Positions 43,588 to 52,876 are shown, counted from the first letter of the stretch. The stretch is DNA of 64,000 bases from Adlercreutzia sp. ZJ141 (GCF_011038965.1 NZ_JAAKEB010000008.1:1-64000); one strand, 5' to 3'. Numbers and translations are program-made. The notes: generated by a model not told the origin, from the letters alone.

Positions 43588-44838
43588 ATGAATCCGTTCA
43601 ACGAAAAACCCAGCAAGTCGATACTCGAGATGGTCCCCACTTTAAAAGAGCTCTCTCCCAAACCCTACAACAAGTTAGAGACAGACCCCTATACGAAAGC
43701 TCGCGTCATCCTGATGAACGGCATTGAGGTAGAGGCCGCGCTTTTCGGACACAATTTCCATCGCCACTGCGTCGACAATGACCTTCGACGCGAGATAGCG
43801 CTGTGCCGCCGCATGGAGCAAAAGCAGCAGAAGAGCATCAATTGGCTCAGCCCGCCTGACGAAACGCCGCTTGAAACCACAATTAGCTACGAACAGCTAG
43901 CCGTTGACCTAACAGCATGGCTGGCCATGCACGAGCCCGACCCTTACGCCAAAGCGTGCATGGACTTCGCCCTTCTTGAAGACTTCGATCACCTATACCG
44001 CTACGCCAACCTGCTGAAAGCCGACGAGGACATTCCTACCCACAAGCTGACACTCGACACGATCGAAATCACACCGGGGCGCCCCACCATCGCGCATCAC
44101 CGTCACCCGTCCGACACGGTACGTCGCGCTGCCAACGCGAAGGTTGCCGACATCCGCACGCTGATCAACACCATGACCCTAACCGCCGGCGAGCAGCAAA
44201 CCATGAACTTCTACATGAACATCGGAAACACCGCTCCCGAGGGAGTCTCTCGTGACCTCTTCCTGGAGATAGGCATGGTGGAGGAACAGCACGTAACCCA
44301 GTACGGCGCGCTTCTTGACCCCACCATGACATGGTTGGAAAACCTGCTGTTGCATGAGTATGTTGAAAGCTATCTCTACTATTCCTTCTCCCAATTCGAG
44401 ACGGACCCCTCTATCAAGAAGATTTGGGAAAACTGCTTCGAGCAAGAGGTGGCACACCTTCACAAGGCCTGCGAACTGCTGTTCAAGTACGAGGGGAAGG
44501 AGTGGCAGCAGGTACTTCCCACCGGCGAGTACCCCGATCTCCTTGATCTTAAGCCCACAAAAGAGTACGTACGCGAGGTGCTGGCGAAAACGGTAGCCAA
44601 CACGGCAGACAAAGAAGACTTCGTCGATGTGAGCAATCTTCCCGAGAATCACGAGTTCTTCGTCTGGAACGATCAGGTGAACGGTCGGGTGCAAGATGTC
44701 CCGAGCCATATCGTTATCCGCGAACAAATTGACCAGAACAGCGAAGACTATCGCTACGAAGACGCCGAAAGTGCCGTTTTTGCGCTACGCGACCGCACAA
44801 AGGACAACACCTCCCTCGGCCGCAAGCAGGAGAAATAG
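43588..44838 (+). CDS. Ferritin-like di-iron domain protein
   Basis: 416 residues; AGGAGG lies before ATG 43588. Predominantly helical, soluble. Candidate di-iron ligands are in LEIGMVEEQHVTQYGALLDP (E-xx-H), NLLLHEYVESYLYYSFSQFE, and ENCFEQEVAHLHKACELLFK (E-xx-H). This paired E/ExxH pattern is that of the ferritin-like superfamily. I recognise no named member; homologues appear to be long (over 400 residues) proteins of anaerobes. It has its own terminator and no operon partner. A role in oxygen or peroxide handling is an inference only. Confidence 0.75.
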   Translation: MNPFNEKPSKSILEMVPTLKELSPKPYNKLETDPYTKARVILMNGIEVEAALFGHNFHRHCVDNDLRREIALCRRMEQKQQKSINWLSPPDETPLETTISYEQLAVDLTAWLAMHEPDPYAKACMDFALLEDFDHLYRYANLLKADEDIPTHKLTLDTIEITPGRPTIAHHRHPSDTVRRAANAKVADIRTLINTMTLTAGEQQTMNFYMNIGNTAPEGVSRDLFLEIGMVEEQHVTQYGALLDPTMTWLENLLLHEYVESYLYYSFSQFETDPSIKKIWENCFEQEVAHLHKACELLFKYEGKEWQQVLPTGEYPDLLDLKPTKEYVREVLAKTVANTADKEDFVDVSNLPENHEFFVWNDQVNGRVQDVPSHIVIREQIDQNSEDYRYEDAESAVFALRDRTKDNTSLGRKQEK

Positions 44839-44902
44839 TGTGCGCCTTGCTGCCAACCTAACGACAGCAACGAAACAGACGTGGAACTTAGGCACGCATT
44901 AT

Positions 44903-44927
44903 GGGGGCCGTAAAACGCCCCCTTTTT
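44903..44927 (+). terminator. Intrinsic terminator of the ferritin-like gene
   Basis: GGGGGC at 44903-44908 pairs with GCCCCC at 44917-44922, followed by TTTTT. Confidence 0.9.
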
Positions 44928-45019
44928 GCCGCTTGAATAGGATGCCGAATGCATCGAAAAGCGTCGTTTCGAAAGCATAAGCGAAAGCAGAACCGTAAAC
45001 TACGATGTCCCTGTGGTCT

Positions 45020-46378
45020 TTAGTGCCATACAACACAGCTTGGAGATGGACATTTGAAGTCGTTGACCCATTCGAGCGTTCCATTCTTGCCTATTGCGAA
45101 GATAACCACGTTGCTCGTCAGTTGGTTGGCGACGGCCATGAAAGCGCCATCGGGGCTTATGGCAAAGTGCCTCGGTTCGGCTCCACCGGTCCAGTAACAC
45201 TCAATGCGCTCTAAGCGGCAGTTCTCTGCATCGAAGCGAAATGCGGTTATGGTGTCCACTCCCCGAGTGGATGCATACAAATACGAACCATCAGGTGTGA
45301 ACTGAAGATGCGCAGCAAGGCTTGGAACAGTGCTTGTTTCATGCGCGCCTTCAACGGCGTCTTGCGCCCCAGTGATCAGGTCGTATACGACAACAGCGTC
45401 CCATGTCCTCTTGTCGGTGCCAATGCGGTACAGAATAACTTCGCAAGACAGCTCACAAATCACGGCGGCAAACGGCTTTGTTGGGTGATACGCAAGAATG
45501 CGCGGTCCCGATCCTAAGGGTGCTTCAACTATCGCACTCGGCACTGTTTCGAACAGCGCCGTCGTCGATTCGGCGTCTTCTTGATTGGTGTTTTCTTGAA
45601 CTGCTTCGCATCCATACGCACGAGATGTCTGAAAGTCGCTCGGATGGCTTGCATGATACCTGCTGTCGATCCAACGACTCACCATCGGCTCGCCCTTACT
45701 GCTGGTAATCTCCCCGTTTTCGCCAAGTTCGTATATGACTATACAGTCAAGCCCTAAATCGACGGCTGCAAGCAATTCGGTTCCCGGCACAAAGCTCAGG
45801 CTGTGTACATGTGCCGCGAGTTGTCTGTCGAAATTGGGTTCGTCGAAGTCGCGCCGTTGCCCATGACCATAATGCTTGACCACGGGAAGGGCCTTATCCA
45901 ACGATCCATCCGGCCTGATACGGCAACTCATAAGGGAACCCGACTGATAGTTGGCACCATAAAGGCAGCCCCTGGTCGGATGCTTCAGCACATAACAGGT
46001 CGCTTCTTCGCCATCAACCTCGGCCGTGTTGATAAGACTAATGGAAACGACAGGGGTCTTTCCCTCTTCGCCAGCATTATCTTGCTCGATAATGTATGCA
46101 GCCAGTCGTCCGCATTCAGAACTCTCACTGGCTGCATACACGTACGGCTTTTCGATTATCGAAAAGGATGGGCTCTGAACACCGGCAAGTGAGCCTCTGC
46201 TTTCGATTGTTCTTCCGCCGTCACGCACCCGGAATAGATGCATGCCGGGCGAATCTGGCATGTCAGAATAACCGCTCACAAGAAGCCCGTACCCCTTCTT
46301 GTCTATGCTACGGGCAGCATCGCTTCTTTTCGGCACGCTCTTTGCAGCGGGGGTTACAGTTCCATCATCGCGCCCCAT
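45020..46378 (-). CDS. Lactonase-family beta-propeller protein
   Basis: 452 residues. Repeated propeller blades with lactonase (6-phosphogluconolactonase YbhE/Pgl-type) signatures: GCLYGANYQSGSLMSCRIRP, AHVHSLSFVPGTELLAAVDL, HLQFTPDGSYLYASTRGVDT, AEPRHFAISPDGAFMAVANQ. Hydrolyses a sugar lactone to the acid. The middle of the protein has an insert (FDEPNFDRQ to ENTNQEDAESTTALFETVPS) making it longer than the 330-390 usual. It starts 12 bp after the YczE-type gene, and the SDR dehydrogenase is upstream, so the three form an operon that could oxidise a sugar. Confidence 0.85.
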   Translation of the reverse strand: MGRDDGTVTPAAKSVPKRSDAARSIDKKGYGLLVSGYSDMPDSPGMHLFRVRDGGRTIESRGSLAGVQSPSFSIIEKPYVYAASESSECGRLAAYIIEQDNAGEEGKTPVVSISLINTAEVDGEEATCYVLKHPTRGCLYGANYQSGSLMSCRIRPDGSLDKALPVVKHYGHGQRRDFDEPNFDRQLAAHVHSLSFVPGTELLAAVDLGLDCIVIYELGENGEITSSKGEPMVSRWIDSRYHASHPSDFQTSRAYGCEAVQENTNQEDAESTTALFETVPSAIVEAPLGSGPRILAYHPTKPFAAVICELSCEVILYRIGTDKRTWDAVVVYDLITGAQDAVEGAHETSTVPSLAAHLQFTPDGSYLYASTRGVDTITAFRFDAENCRLERIECYWTGGAEPRHFAISPDGAFMAVANQLTSNVVIFAIGKNGTLEWVNDFKCPSPSCVVWH

Positions 46379-46390
46379 GAGCGTGCCTTA

Positions 46391-47128
46391 TTACGAAAAC
46401 TCTCGCGCAATTTCAAGCTCGTCGAGCACACGCAACTTGGTGTAGACGGGCTTGCTGAATATCTTGTCCCACATCGCGATAAGGGGGCCTGCGCAGAAAG
46501 CAGCTATCAGCGTGAAAAGACCCAGCGGTCCGCCTGCAATCCAAGCAAGAATAAGGAACAAGACATCTTGCCCTATGCGCACGTAGGCGTATTTCACCTG
46601 CGGAAGGAGCCTGCTGCGGATAGCGGGCGCTATAGCGTCGTAGGGAGAAACGCCCATACCTGTACGCAAATAGCTGCTGATACCAAGCGTGAACAGCAGC
46701 GTCCCTGCAACAAGGTAGATGCCCATAACAATAATATTGCCATCGGGCGCGGGTAATACCGATAGCGGCACTTTAAAAAAGTCGATGAGATACCCCACGG
46801 CAACCATATTAATAATCGTTCCAAGGCCGATCAGCCACTTGTCCATGAAGAATATGGCTACAAGGATAACTGCGTTAACAATAAGCTGAAACGTTCCGAA
46901 ATTCACGCCGAGGCTTCCCGAGAATCCCATGTTCATTGCAGTGAAAGGATCGACACCAACGCTACCCATTTGGCATACCGCAATACCCAGCGACAAGAAT
47001 ACGATACCCACGCAGGAGAATAGCAGCTTCCGCGGCAAGTTGTATGTGTTGCGCAAATCCATCCACTTACCCTTGTCGCTGGGCAAATGCGATGTGTTGG
47101 ACGAATGCAATGTGTCAGTCGTCGCCAT
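46391..47128 (-). CDS. YczE/YitT-type integral membrane protein
   Basis: 245 residues from ATG 47128 (GTG 47137 also in frame). A charged N-terminus of about 35 residues, then five to six membrane segments: LLFSCVGIVFLSLGIAVCQM, SVGVDPFTAMNMGFSGSLGV, FGTFQLIVNAVILVAIFFMD, and a YxxxxGMGVSPYDAIAPAIR motif characteristic of the YczE/YitT family. Function of the family is not established; candidate transporter for a substrate of the neighbouring dehydrogenase. The SDR stop and this start are adjacent. Confidence 0.82.
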   Translation of the reverse strand: MATTDTLHSSNTSHLPSDKGKWMDLRNTYNLPRKLLFSCVGIVFLSLGIAVCQMGSVGVDPFTAMNMGFSGSLGVNFGTFQLIVNAVILVAIFFMDKWLIGLGTIINMVAVGYLIDFFKVPLSVLPAPDGNIIVMGIYLVAGTLLFTLGISSYLRTGMGVSPYDAIAPAIRSRLLPQVKYAYVRIGQDVLFLILAWIAGGPLGLFTLIAAFCAGPLIAMWDKIFSKPVYTKLRVLDELEIAREFS

Positions 47129-47137
47129 TTCAGTCAC

Positions 47138-48025
47138 CTACCCTTCTCCCCGCGAGAAACAGCTTCCGTATCCTAGTCCCCCATCGATATTGATGGAGGT
47201 TCCTGTGATGTATCCGCTCGCTTCGTTGCTTGCCAGAAATGCTGCAATGCTTGCAACTTCCGCAACTCCCCCCACCCGTCCAATCGGAATCATAGACACG
47301 GTATTCTCGTATAGATCCTTGTTTGCGAAACGCTGCTCGTTAATCGGCGTGTTAATAGCGCCAGGAGAAATAGCGTTAACGCGAATGACCTGCTCACCGT
47401 TAGAATCGGCAGAAACATACCCGTATTCACTCCCGAGCGTCTGTACCAGTGCAGTTGCCGCAAACTTGGAGCAAGTATATGCAGCATACGTACCCCACGG
47501 AATGTGGTCATGACAGCTTGACATAACGATTACGTTCATCGACCGGTCGTTTTCTATCGCGTAATTGATCATATCACGGGCCCCAATGAAAACACCGGTA
47601 AGGTTGACGCTTATCTGCTTGTTCCAGTCGTCAAGCGTGACCTTATGCGTGGGGGATTGGATTTCAATACCTGCATTGCATACCCAAACATCAACCCCAC
47701 CAAAATGGTCGATAGCGGCATCGAGAAGCTTTTTGTTTCCTTCTTCGGTGCAAATGTCTGCTTGGACAACGATGGCCCGAATTCCCTCTCCTTCTTTTTC
47801 TGCGGTTTCGTTGAAAGCGTCGGACGTGTCCTGCCCGTCATCACAACCAAATCCGATTGCAGCATCGTTGTACTTCGCTGCGAGGTTGCAGGCCTCTCCA
47901 ATATGCGAATGGTAGTTGATGACAACGTTCATCCCTTCATCCAGAAATCTTTTGGCGATTCCTTGTCCAAGCCCCGTTGCTGCTCCGGTGATTACAGCAG
48001 TCTTGCCTTTAAGATCGGAATACAT
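47138..48025 (-). CDS. SDR-family dehydrogenase (glucose 1-dehydrogenase-like)
   Basis: 295 residues. NAD(P)-binding TGAATGLGQGIA near the N-terminus, CNAGIEIQ, catalytic Ser in IVMSSCHD, YAAYTCSKFA with Tyr and Lys, and NAISPGAINTP. The C-terminus GTSINIDGGLGYG is typical of glucose/ribitol dehydrogenase members. There is a short insert (CDDGQDTSDAFNETAEKEGE) after the first strands. AAGGAT lies before ATG 48025. First gene of the operon SDR, YczE-type, lactonase. Confidence 0.9.
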   Translation of the reverse strand: MYSDLKGKTAVITGAATGLGQGIAKRFLDEGMNVVINYHSHIGEACNLAAKYNDAAIGFGCDDGQDTSDAFNETAEKEGEGIRAIVVQADICTEEGNKKLLDAAIDHFGGVDVWVCNAGIEIQSPTHKVTLDDWNKQISVNLTGVFIGARDMINYAIENDRSMNVIVMSSCHDHIPWGTYAAYTCSKFAATALVQTLGSEYGYVSADSNGEQVIRVNAISPGAINTPINEQRFANKDLYENTVSMIPIGRVGGVAEVASIAAFLASNEASGYITGTSINIDGGLGYGSCFSRGEG

Positions 48026-48296
48026 CGCGGTATCCTTCCTCTACTTGACGCTTAAGGATAGGCTGATTAAAGACAAACCTCCAAAATGTGAGGCCTACCA
48101 GCCCGCTGCGCCATTTCCTTCCGACAGAATAAAGGCAAGGCAGGGAATTGGGAATCTGAGAGACACACCTTTGATACACAGTTATTCTATTGTTGCGATT
48201 TCGCTACGTTTCACCGTGCTTATATGCGGAAGGAAAGCCCGACAAAACCGCGTCAAGAATATCTTGACGGCTGGAAAACAGCTGACTTGGTCAACG

Positions 48297-49022
48297 CTAC
48301 AACTCGCGACTTTCGTAGAGCTTAAGCGATACAAATGCGGAAACGCTTAGGGCAATAGCGGAAAGAACAACGAGTACAGCGCAGATAACGGTCACACCCG
48401 CAGACGTATTCAAAAGCTCCAGAATCGAAGTGATAGCGTCGAGTCCAGGAATTCCGTTATCGAACAAACCACTATTGGCAAGGAAAATCACCGGCAAAAT
48501 GAACAGCAAAACAATAACAGTGGGAAGATATTGCGTCGCTTTGGTCTGACCGAGCTTGAAGTAAACAGGCGCAACAACAGAAGCAACCGTTGCGCCGATA
48601 AACATACAAAGTGCTGTGGAAAATGCCATGCCGTACGTAGCCTCGCTGTCGAGCACAAGCTTAGCTGCAAGATTATTCGGCAACACCCCCATCGCGGCAA
48701 GTCCACTCACAAGAAACGCAGCCGCAAGCCCTATAACCATACCGCTTAGACCAAGGACAACAATAGCGCCGTAACGGCCAAGCACCACGTCGCGCCGCGA
48801 AAGTGGCATCGTAAGCCGGAATCGCCCCCAGTCGTTCTGCTCGTCGTAGGCCGCCGCCGCCATTACACCCATCATAAAGAACATCGTAGTGATAACCGAT
48901 GGTGCAACAAGCACAGTCTGCATACCTACGCCAACAAGAACGGAAACAAGAAGACCAAGGCCCAAAAGCTGAATTCCATAATCGCGGAAAATGGTAAGTT
49001 CAATAAGGAATGCGCGCTTCAT
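48297..49022 (-). CDS. ABC transporter permease (ABC-2 type)
   Basis: 241 residues, six membrane segments, with YDEQNDWGRFRLTMPLSRRD VVLGRY between segments 2 and 3, a hallmark of ABC-2-type exporter permeases. Directly follows its ATPase gene (start and stop abut). Likely a GntR-controlled efflux or stress transporter of unknown substrate. Confidence 0.85.
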   Translation of the reverse strand: MKRAFLIELTIFRDYGIQLLGLGLLVSVLVGVGMQTVLVAPSVITTMFFMMGVMAAAAYDEQNDWGRFRLTMPLSRRDVVLGRYGAIVVLGLSGMVIGLAAAFLVSGLAAMGVLPNNLAAKLVLDSEATYGMAFSTALCMFIGATVASVVAPVYFKLGQTKATQYLPTVIVLLFILPVIFLANSGLFDNGIPGLDAITSILELLNTSAGVTVICAVLVVLSAIALSVSAFVSLKLYESREL

Positions 49023-49928
49023 TTATCGCACACCACCTTTCAGAGTGAATGCCATATAGTCGTCGATAGTCATGCGGTCAACCGGTATTTCGGGGAAGCT
49101 CTTAGCAAAAGCGAAACGGTCGGGCACCAAAAGATCGATGCCATACTCGTGATGTAGGCAGCGCAGATCGGAGCTTAAAACAACGCCTGATGCTGCCACA
49201 CGTTCGAAATCCGCTTTTCGACAACGCGCAATGCCCGCCTCGTCAGTAATCTCGTCTTTTGGCTTATCAAAAACAATGCGCCCGTCGTCGATACACACAA
49301 TACGGTCGGCAATGCGCTCAAGGTCTGAGGTAATGTGGCTACTCATAAGGATGGCGCGCCCGGGTTCAGCCATAAAGTCTCGCAGACGGTCTAAGGCTTC
49401 ATCGCGCGCCATAGGGTCAAGCCCCGCTGTGGCCTCATCTAAGATAAGCACCTGCGGGTGATGTGCGAGTGCACAGGCTAAAGAGAGCTTCATGCCCATG
49501 CCACGCGAAAGGTCCTTCACGCGTTTGTCCACAGAAAGCCCCAGGTCGGCAATGAGTTTCGAGAAATATTGCGCATCCCACGTGGTATAGGCGTGCGCGT
49601 GGATACGTTCCACATCTGCGATCTTTACATGTCCGGGAAGCGACATCGCATCAAACACCACACCAATGCGTTCCTTAGTTGCAGCACCAGAAGGCCGTGT
49701 GAGTTTGTCGCTTAAAGTGCCGAGTATGCTTGCCTCGCCGCCATCAATTCCAATAACGCCGAGAAGCGCCTTGATGGTGGTTGACTTGCCAGCGCCGTTT
49801 TGTCCGACAAAGCCCACAACCTCGCCCTCGCCGACACTGAGATTAACCTCCTTCAGAGAGAATCCGTCGTAGTGCTTGGTAAGCCCGCGGGCCTCAATGA
49901 GGGGGCCACTAGAGATTACGTTTGCCAT
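49023..49928 (-). CDS. ABC transporter ATP-binding protein
   Basis: 301 residues. Walker A FVGQNGAGKSTTIKALLG, signature LSRGMGMKLSLACALAHHPQ, Walker B VLILDEATAGLDPMARDE and switch His in LMSSHITSDLERIAD. C-terminal extension of about 70 residues after the ATPase core. AAAGGGAAAACC precedes ATG 49928. Partner of the permease at 48297. Confidence 0.93.
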   Translation of the reverse strand: MANVISSGPLIEARGLTKHYDGFSLKEVNLSVGEGEVVGFVGQNGAGKSTTIKALLGVIGIDGGEASILGTLSDKLTRPSGAATKERIGVVFDAMSLPGHVKIADVERIHAHAYTTWDAQYFSKLIADLGLSVDKRVKDLSRGMGMKLSLACALAHHPQVLILDEATAGLDPMARDEALDRLRDFMAEPGRAILMSSHITSDLERIADRIVCIDDGRIVFDKPKDEITDEAGIARCRKADFERVAASGVVLSSDLRCLHHEYGIDLLVPDRFAFAKSFPEIPVDRMTIDDYMAFTLKGGVR

Positions 49929-49962
49929 GGTTTTCCCTTTCGCGTGCGCTCCTTCGAACGCG

Positions 49963-50331
49963 TTATTCCAGTACTAAGTTAAACATCTCGCACAGCTCAT
50001 CGTTAGAAAGGCCTATTGCGCGGCCGCGCTCAACCGCGCGCGCAAGAAACCCCTCAACTTCGCGCAGCTGCTCCTCTCGAATAAGTTCGGCGTTGCCACC
50101 TGCAACGTAGCTGCCCTTACCCTGCACGGTCTCGATGAGACCATCGCGCTCAAGGTCGGTATAGGCACGTTTGGTGGTAATAGCGCTCACGCGCAGGCTA
50201 TTGGCTAGTGTTCGAATTGAGGGGAGCTGCTCGCCCTCAGCAAGCTGGCCGTTAAGGATCGCAGCTTTTATTTGATCCTCGATCTGCTCATATATTGGCT
50301 TGCTACTCGCGTTGGAGATGATGATGTCCAA
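49963..50331 (-). CDS. GntR-family (YtrA-type) repressor
   Basis: 122 residues from TTG 50331, preceded by GGAAGGA. Begins LDIIISNASSKPIYEQIEDQ and has the winged helix AEGEQLPSIRTLANSLRVSA ITTKRAYTDLERDGL; the effector domain is the short YtrA type. Such regulators repress ABC exporter operons like the two genes after it. A GTATATAC repeat in front of the gene is its probable operator. Confidence 0.88.
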   Translation of the reverse strand: MDIIISNASSKPIYEQIEDQIKAAILNGQLAEGEQLPSIRTLANSLRVSAITTKRAYTDLERDGLIETVQGKGSYVAGGNAELIREEQLREVEGFLARAVERGRAIGLSNDELCEMFNLVLE

Positions 50332-50449
50332 GTTTCGTATCCTTCCTGCCCGCCCTCGGGCGTCCCCGCAAGGGCCTGCCACCTTCGGGGCGTCCCCCTT
50401 GGCGGCTCTGGGAGAGCACGAACGTCTTCGCCTCCACCAGCCGGATATA

Positions 50450-50481
50450 CCGTATATACCCGTTAACTACAGTATATACTC
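50450..50481. promoter_or_regulatory. GTATATAC repeats upstream of the GntR gene
   Basis: CCGTATATACC at 50450-50460 and CAGTATATACTC at 50470-50481, 20 bp apart, each symmetric, in the leader region of the GntR-ABC operon. They fit an autoregulator's operator and overlap sequence resembling a -10 box. Confidence 0.6.
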
Positions 50482-50542
50482 ACCTATACACATTGCAAGA
50501 GGTTATTTGTCATTTTGTAAGATGCACGAAGTCACATCAGCT

Positions 50543-51910
50543 TTAGTCTTCGATACCCGTTTGGGTAATACAAAACGCAGCATAAAGAGGAAGACTCCGC
50601 AGAAGTGCGCCCGACTCGCCCACGGGCTCGATGCCAAAGTTGGCTTCCGATAGCCGAATCGCATAAGGAGCATGTCCTTCTTCCATAAACTTGCGCAGGC
50701 TTTTCGCCTTGACATTTCGTGCCGACTTCACTTCAACGGGAATAATCTGCGCACGGCGATTCTGAAATACAAAATCTATCTCCCCATTCCCTACTTTACC
50801 GGACGGCATCCAATAGAACGTCTTCACCTCGTTGGCTGTTAGCGCTTGCATAACGTAGTTCTCCGCCAATGCCCCCCGAAAATCGGAGGCCAGCGTCGAG
50901 CGCAACTCATCATCAAGAAATAGCGCGGCGTCGATACCGAACTTAAAGAACATGAGACCCGTGTCTGCGACGTACACCTTAAAATAGCTTCCTTCCTCAT
51001 CGTTGAAAGGCGCAAGGGGAGCCCGATCATCACGAGTCAGATCGTTGATTGTCACAATTCCTGCGGCATTAAGCCACTCCAGAGGCTCAAGCAAACGCTC
51101 TCGGCGGCCGCCACGCACAACTTCAGCATATTTAAACTTCTTCGTTGACGCCCGTAAAAGCTGTTTGGGCAGGCTATCCCAGATTCGCTTAGCCGATATA
51201 CCACTGATACCGTTATCCGGATCGGTCATATCGGCAGTATAGGTTCCGTTTATTTCTGCCTGGATTTCGACAGCTGAGACAAAGGTCATATCCTGACGAT
51301 AGACATCTAAAACCTTCGGCATACCGCCCAGCACCAAGTATCGACGATACAACTCAAGGGCTCGATCATGTCGCACATAGGGTCTCCCCGTAACCGCATG
51401 AGCCCGAATATCACTGGCCATAGCGTGTTCTCCGAGCGCCCAAAGGTACTCCTCAAAATCGAGAGGTTGGAGCTCAAGCTGAACCACATCCGAAGGGAAC
51501 GGTAGGTGTCGACGCTTCGTAGTAACCCCCAGCAAGCTGCCTGTCGCAAGCACACGCCACGACGATCCGGCAAAGAAGCGGAGTGAATTAAGAGCCTGCT
51601 CGCAAAGCTGTATTTCATCCAGAATAATAAGCGTTGTTTCGGGTCGAATTGCAGTGCCCTTGTATTCGGAAATGCGCGCGACTAGTCCGTCAACATCGTC
51701 AGTAGGCCAATCGAACAGCGCGCTCGCACGTACCAAGTCCGTTTGGAAATCGAGTTTGACAAATCCATCCTCAAACAGCTCGCGTCCCATATATTCCGCG
51801 AGAACCGTTTTTCCAACTCTTCGGGCACCCTGAATAAGCAGTGGGCGTGAGCCGGTATTTTGAGCCCACCTGCGCACTGCACCTTCAAGCTTGCGCTTCA
51901 TATAATTCAT
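50543..51910 (-). CDS. AAA_14 / DUF4143 ATPase beside a 62-bp palindrome
   Basis: 455 residues; GGAGG lies six bases before ATG 51910. Walker A PLLIQGARRVGKTVLAEYMG, Walker B TTLIILDEIQLCEQALNSLR, sensor WRVLATGSLLGV, then LQPLDFEEYLWALGE, YLVLGGMPKVLDVYRQ, and a C-terminal nuclease-like fold (GNGEIDFVFQNR, IIPVEVKSARN with D and E-x-K). Same family as 38631-40001. It is the only gene downstream of the palindrome at 51963-52024 on its strand, 53 bp before its start, so the palindrome is a likely part of its promoter or its own target. Confidence 0.9.
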   Translation of the reverse strand: MNYMKRKLEGAVRRWAQNTGSRPLLIQGARRVGKTVLAEYMGRELFEDGFVKLDFQTDLVRASALFDWPTDDVDGLVARISEYKGTAIRPETTLIILDEIQLCEQALNSLRFFAGSSWRVLATGSLLGVTTKRRHLPFPSDVVQLELQPLDFEEYLWALGEHAMASDIRAHAVTGRPYVRHDRALELYRRYLVLGGMPKVLDVYRQDMTFVSAVEIQAEINGTYTADMTDPDNGISGISAKRIWDSLPKQLLRASTKKFKYAEVVRGGRRERLLEPLEWLNAAGIVTINDLTRDDRAPLAPFNDEEGSYFKVYVADTGLMFFKFGIDAALFLDDELRSTLASDFRGALAENYVMQALTANEVKTFYWMPSGKVGNGEIDFVFQNRRAQIIPVEVKSARNVKAKSLRKFMEEGHAPYAIRLSEANFGIEPVGESGALLRSLPLYAAFCITQTGIED

Positions 51911-51962
51911 CGGGCACCTCCACCACCGCGAACTCTTTTACCCCATTATACCCGTGCTAGCA

Positions 51963-52024
51963 AATTTCGTGTACAAGCTGTACACGAAATTCCGGAATTT
52001 CGTGTACAGCTTGTACACGAAATT
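51963..52024. repeat. Perfect 62-bp palindrome built of four AATTTCGTGTACA units
   Basis: AATTTCGTGTACA (51963-51975), AGC, its complement (51979-51991), CCGG, AATTTCGTGTACA (51996-52008), GCT, its complement (52012-52024). Both halves are themselves palindromes with a 3-nt centre, and the whole is self-complementary without a mismatch. Adjacent to the DUF4143 ATPase gene and also between it and the tetR gene. Confidence 0.95.
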
Positions 52025-52145
52025 GTATTTTCGAGGGATAACGCATCGAAATCTATGGTGTTCAGTAGACGCCGGGGAAATTGGCTGGAGTTAGATATTT
52101 CCTAAAAAGGACAAGGGGTGTTGCCACATCATACAAGCTTGCAGG

Positions 52146-52757
52146 CTACAGATCCCCACAATCACAGCCATCGTGCCTCTTCTCGTTTCGCAGAAGTTTC
52201 ATGAGCGCATCTGCATCCCAAGATTCTCCAAACACAGCCACATTGAAACCAAGTCCCACCGCTAGCGATTCAACAAGCTGCGCCGTAGCGGCAACACTAT
52301 CTGTGGGAATACGACAATAAACGACGGCTTCCTCGATGCTTTTCAACCACACCTTCAGCATCTCGGAATAGCGCTCACGTACGTTGTCGTTTCTCATCGC
52401 AAGCGCGGCCATATTAAGGTCGGCAACCATCGCAGCACGCCCTGTCGCTGCCTCCAGCGTAACAGTGGTAATAAATGCCGCCAAATTGCCTACCGTCATT
52501 CCTTGTGCTTCTTCGAGCGGCAATTCCTTCAAAGCGTCCAAGAACGCATCTCCTTTGAGAAACGGAGAGGCCTCGCAATATGCCAGCAGGAAATCCTCCT
52601 TACTGCCAAAGTAGGTATACAAGGCACTGTACGACACCCCCGCTTCTTCTGCGATAGCACGGGTAGTGATAGATTCGTAGGTTTTCTTTTGCATGAGCCC
52701 CGAAAATGCGTCGAACAGCTTCGCGCGCATTTGCTCTGGCGGAGTGTGTTTAGTCAT
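52146..52757 (-). CDS. TetR-family transcriptional regulator
   Basis: 203 residues from ATG 52757 (AAGGA five bases upstream). Helix-turn-helix ITTRAIAEEAGVSYSALYTYFGSK, then a C-terminal ligand-binding domain of helices. It is divergent from the molybdopterin oxidoreductase operon, with a 119-bp space that holds that operon's promoter, so it probably represses it. Confidence 0.88.
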   Translation of the reverse strand: MTKHTPPEQMRAKLFDAFSGLMQKKTYESITTRAIAEEAGVSYSALYTYFGSKEDFLLAYCEASPFLKGDAFLDALKELPLEEAQGMTVGNLAAFITTVTLEAATGRAAMVADLNMAALAMRNDNVRERYSEMLKVWLKSIEEAVVYCRIPTDSVAATAQLVESLAVGLGFNVAVFGESWDADALMKLLRNEKRHDGCDCGDL

Positions 52758-52798
52758 TAGCATCCTTAAAAAAGTTTTGACTTATCAAATTCGAAACA

Positions 52799-52827
52799 TT
52801 GACAAACGCAAGTTTACCGTTTATAAA
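52799..52827 (+). promoter_or_regulatory. Sigma-70-type promoter of the molybdopterin operon
   Basis: TTGACA at 52799-52804 and TATAAA at 52822-52827 with a 17-bp spacer, about 50 bp before GTG 52877. Overlapping symmetric sequence on the opposite strand (TTGTCA, CAAATTCGAAACATTG) could be the TetR-family operator and the tetR promoter. Confidence 0.7.
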
Positions 52828-52876
52828 CAATCCACACAAAGATATCAAATGATATTTTTACAGATTGGAGGAACTT

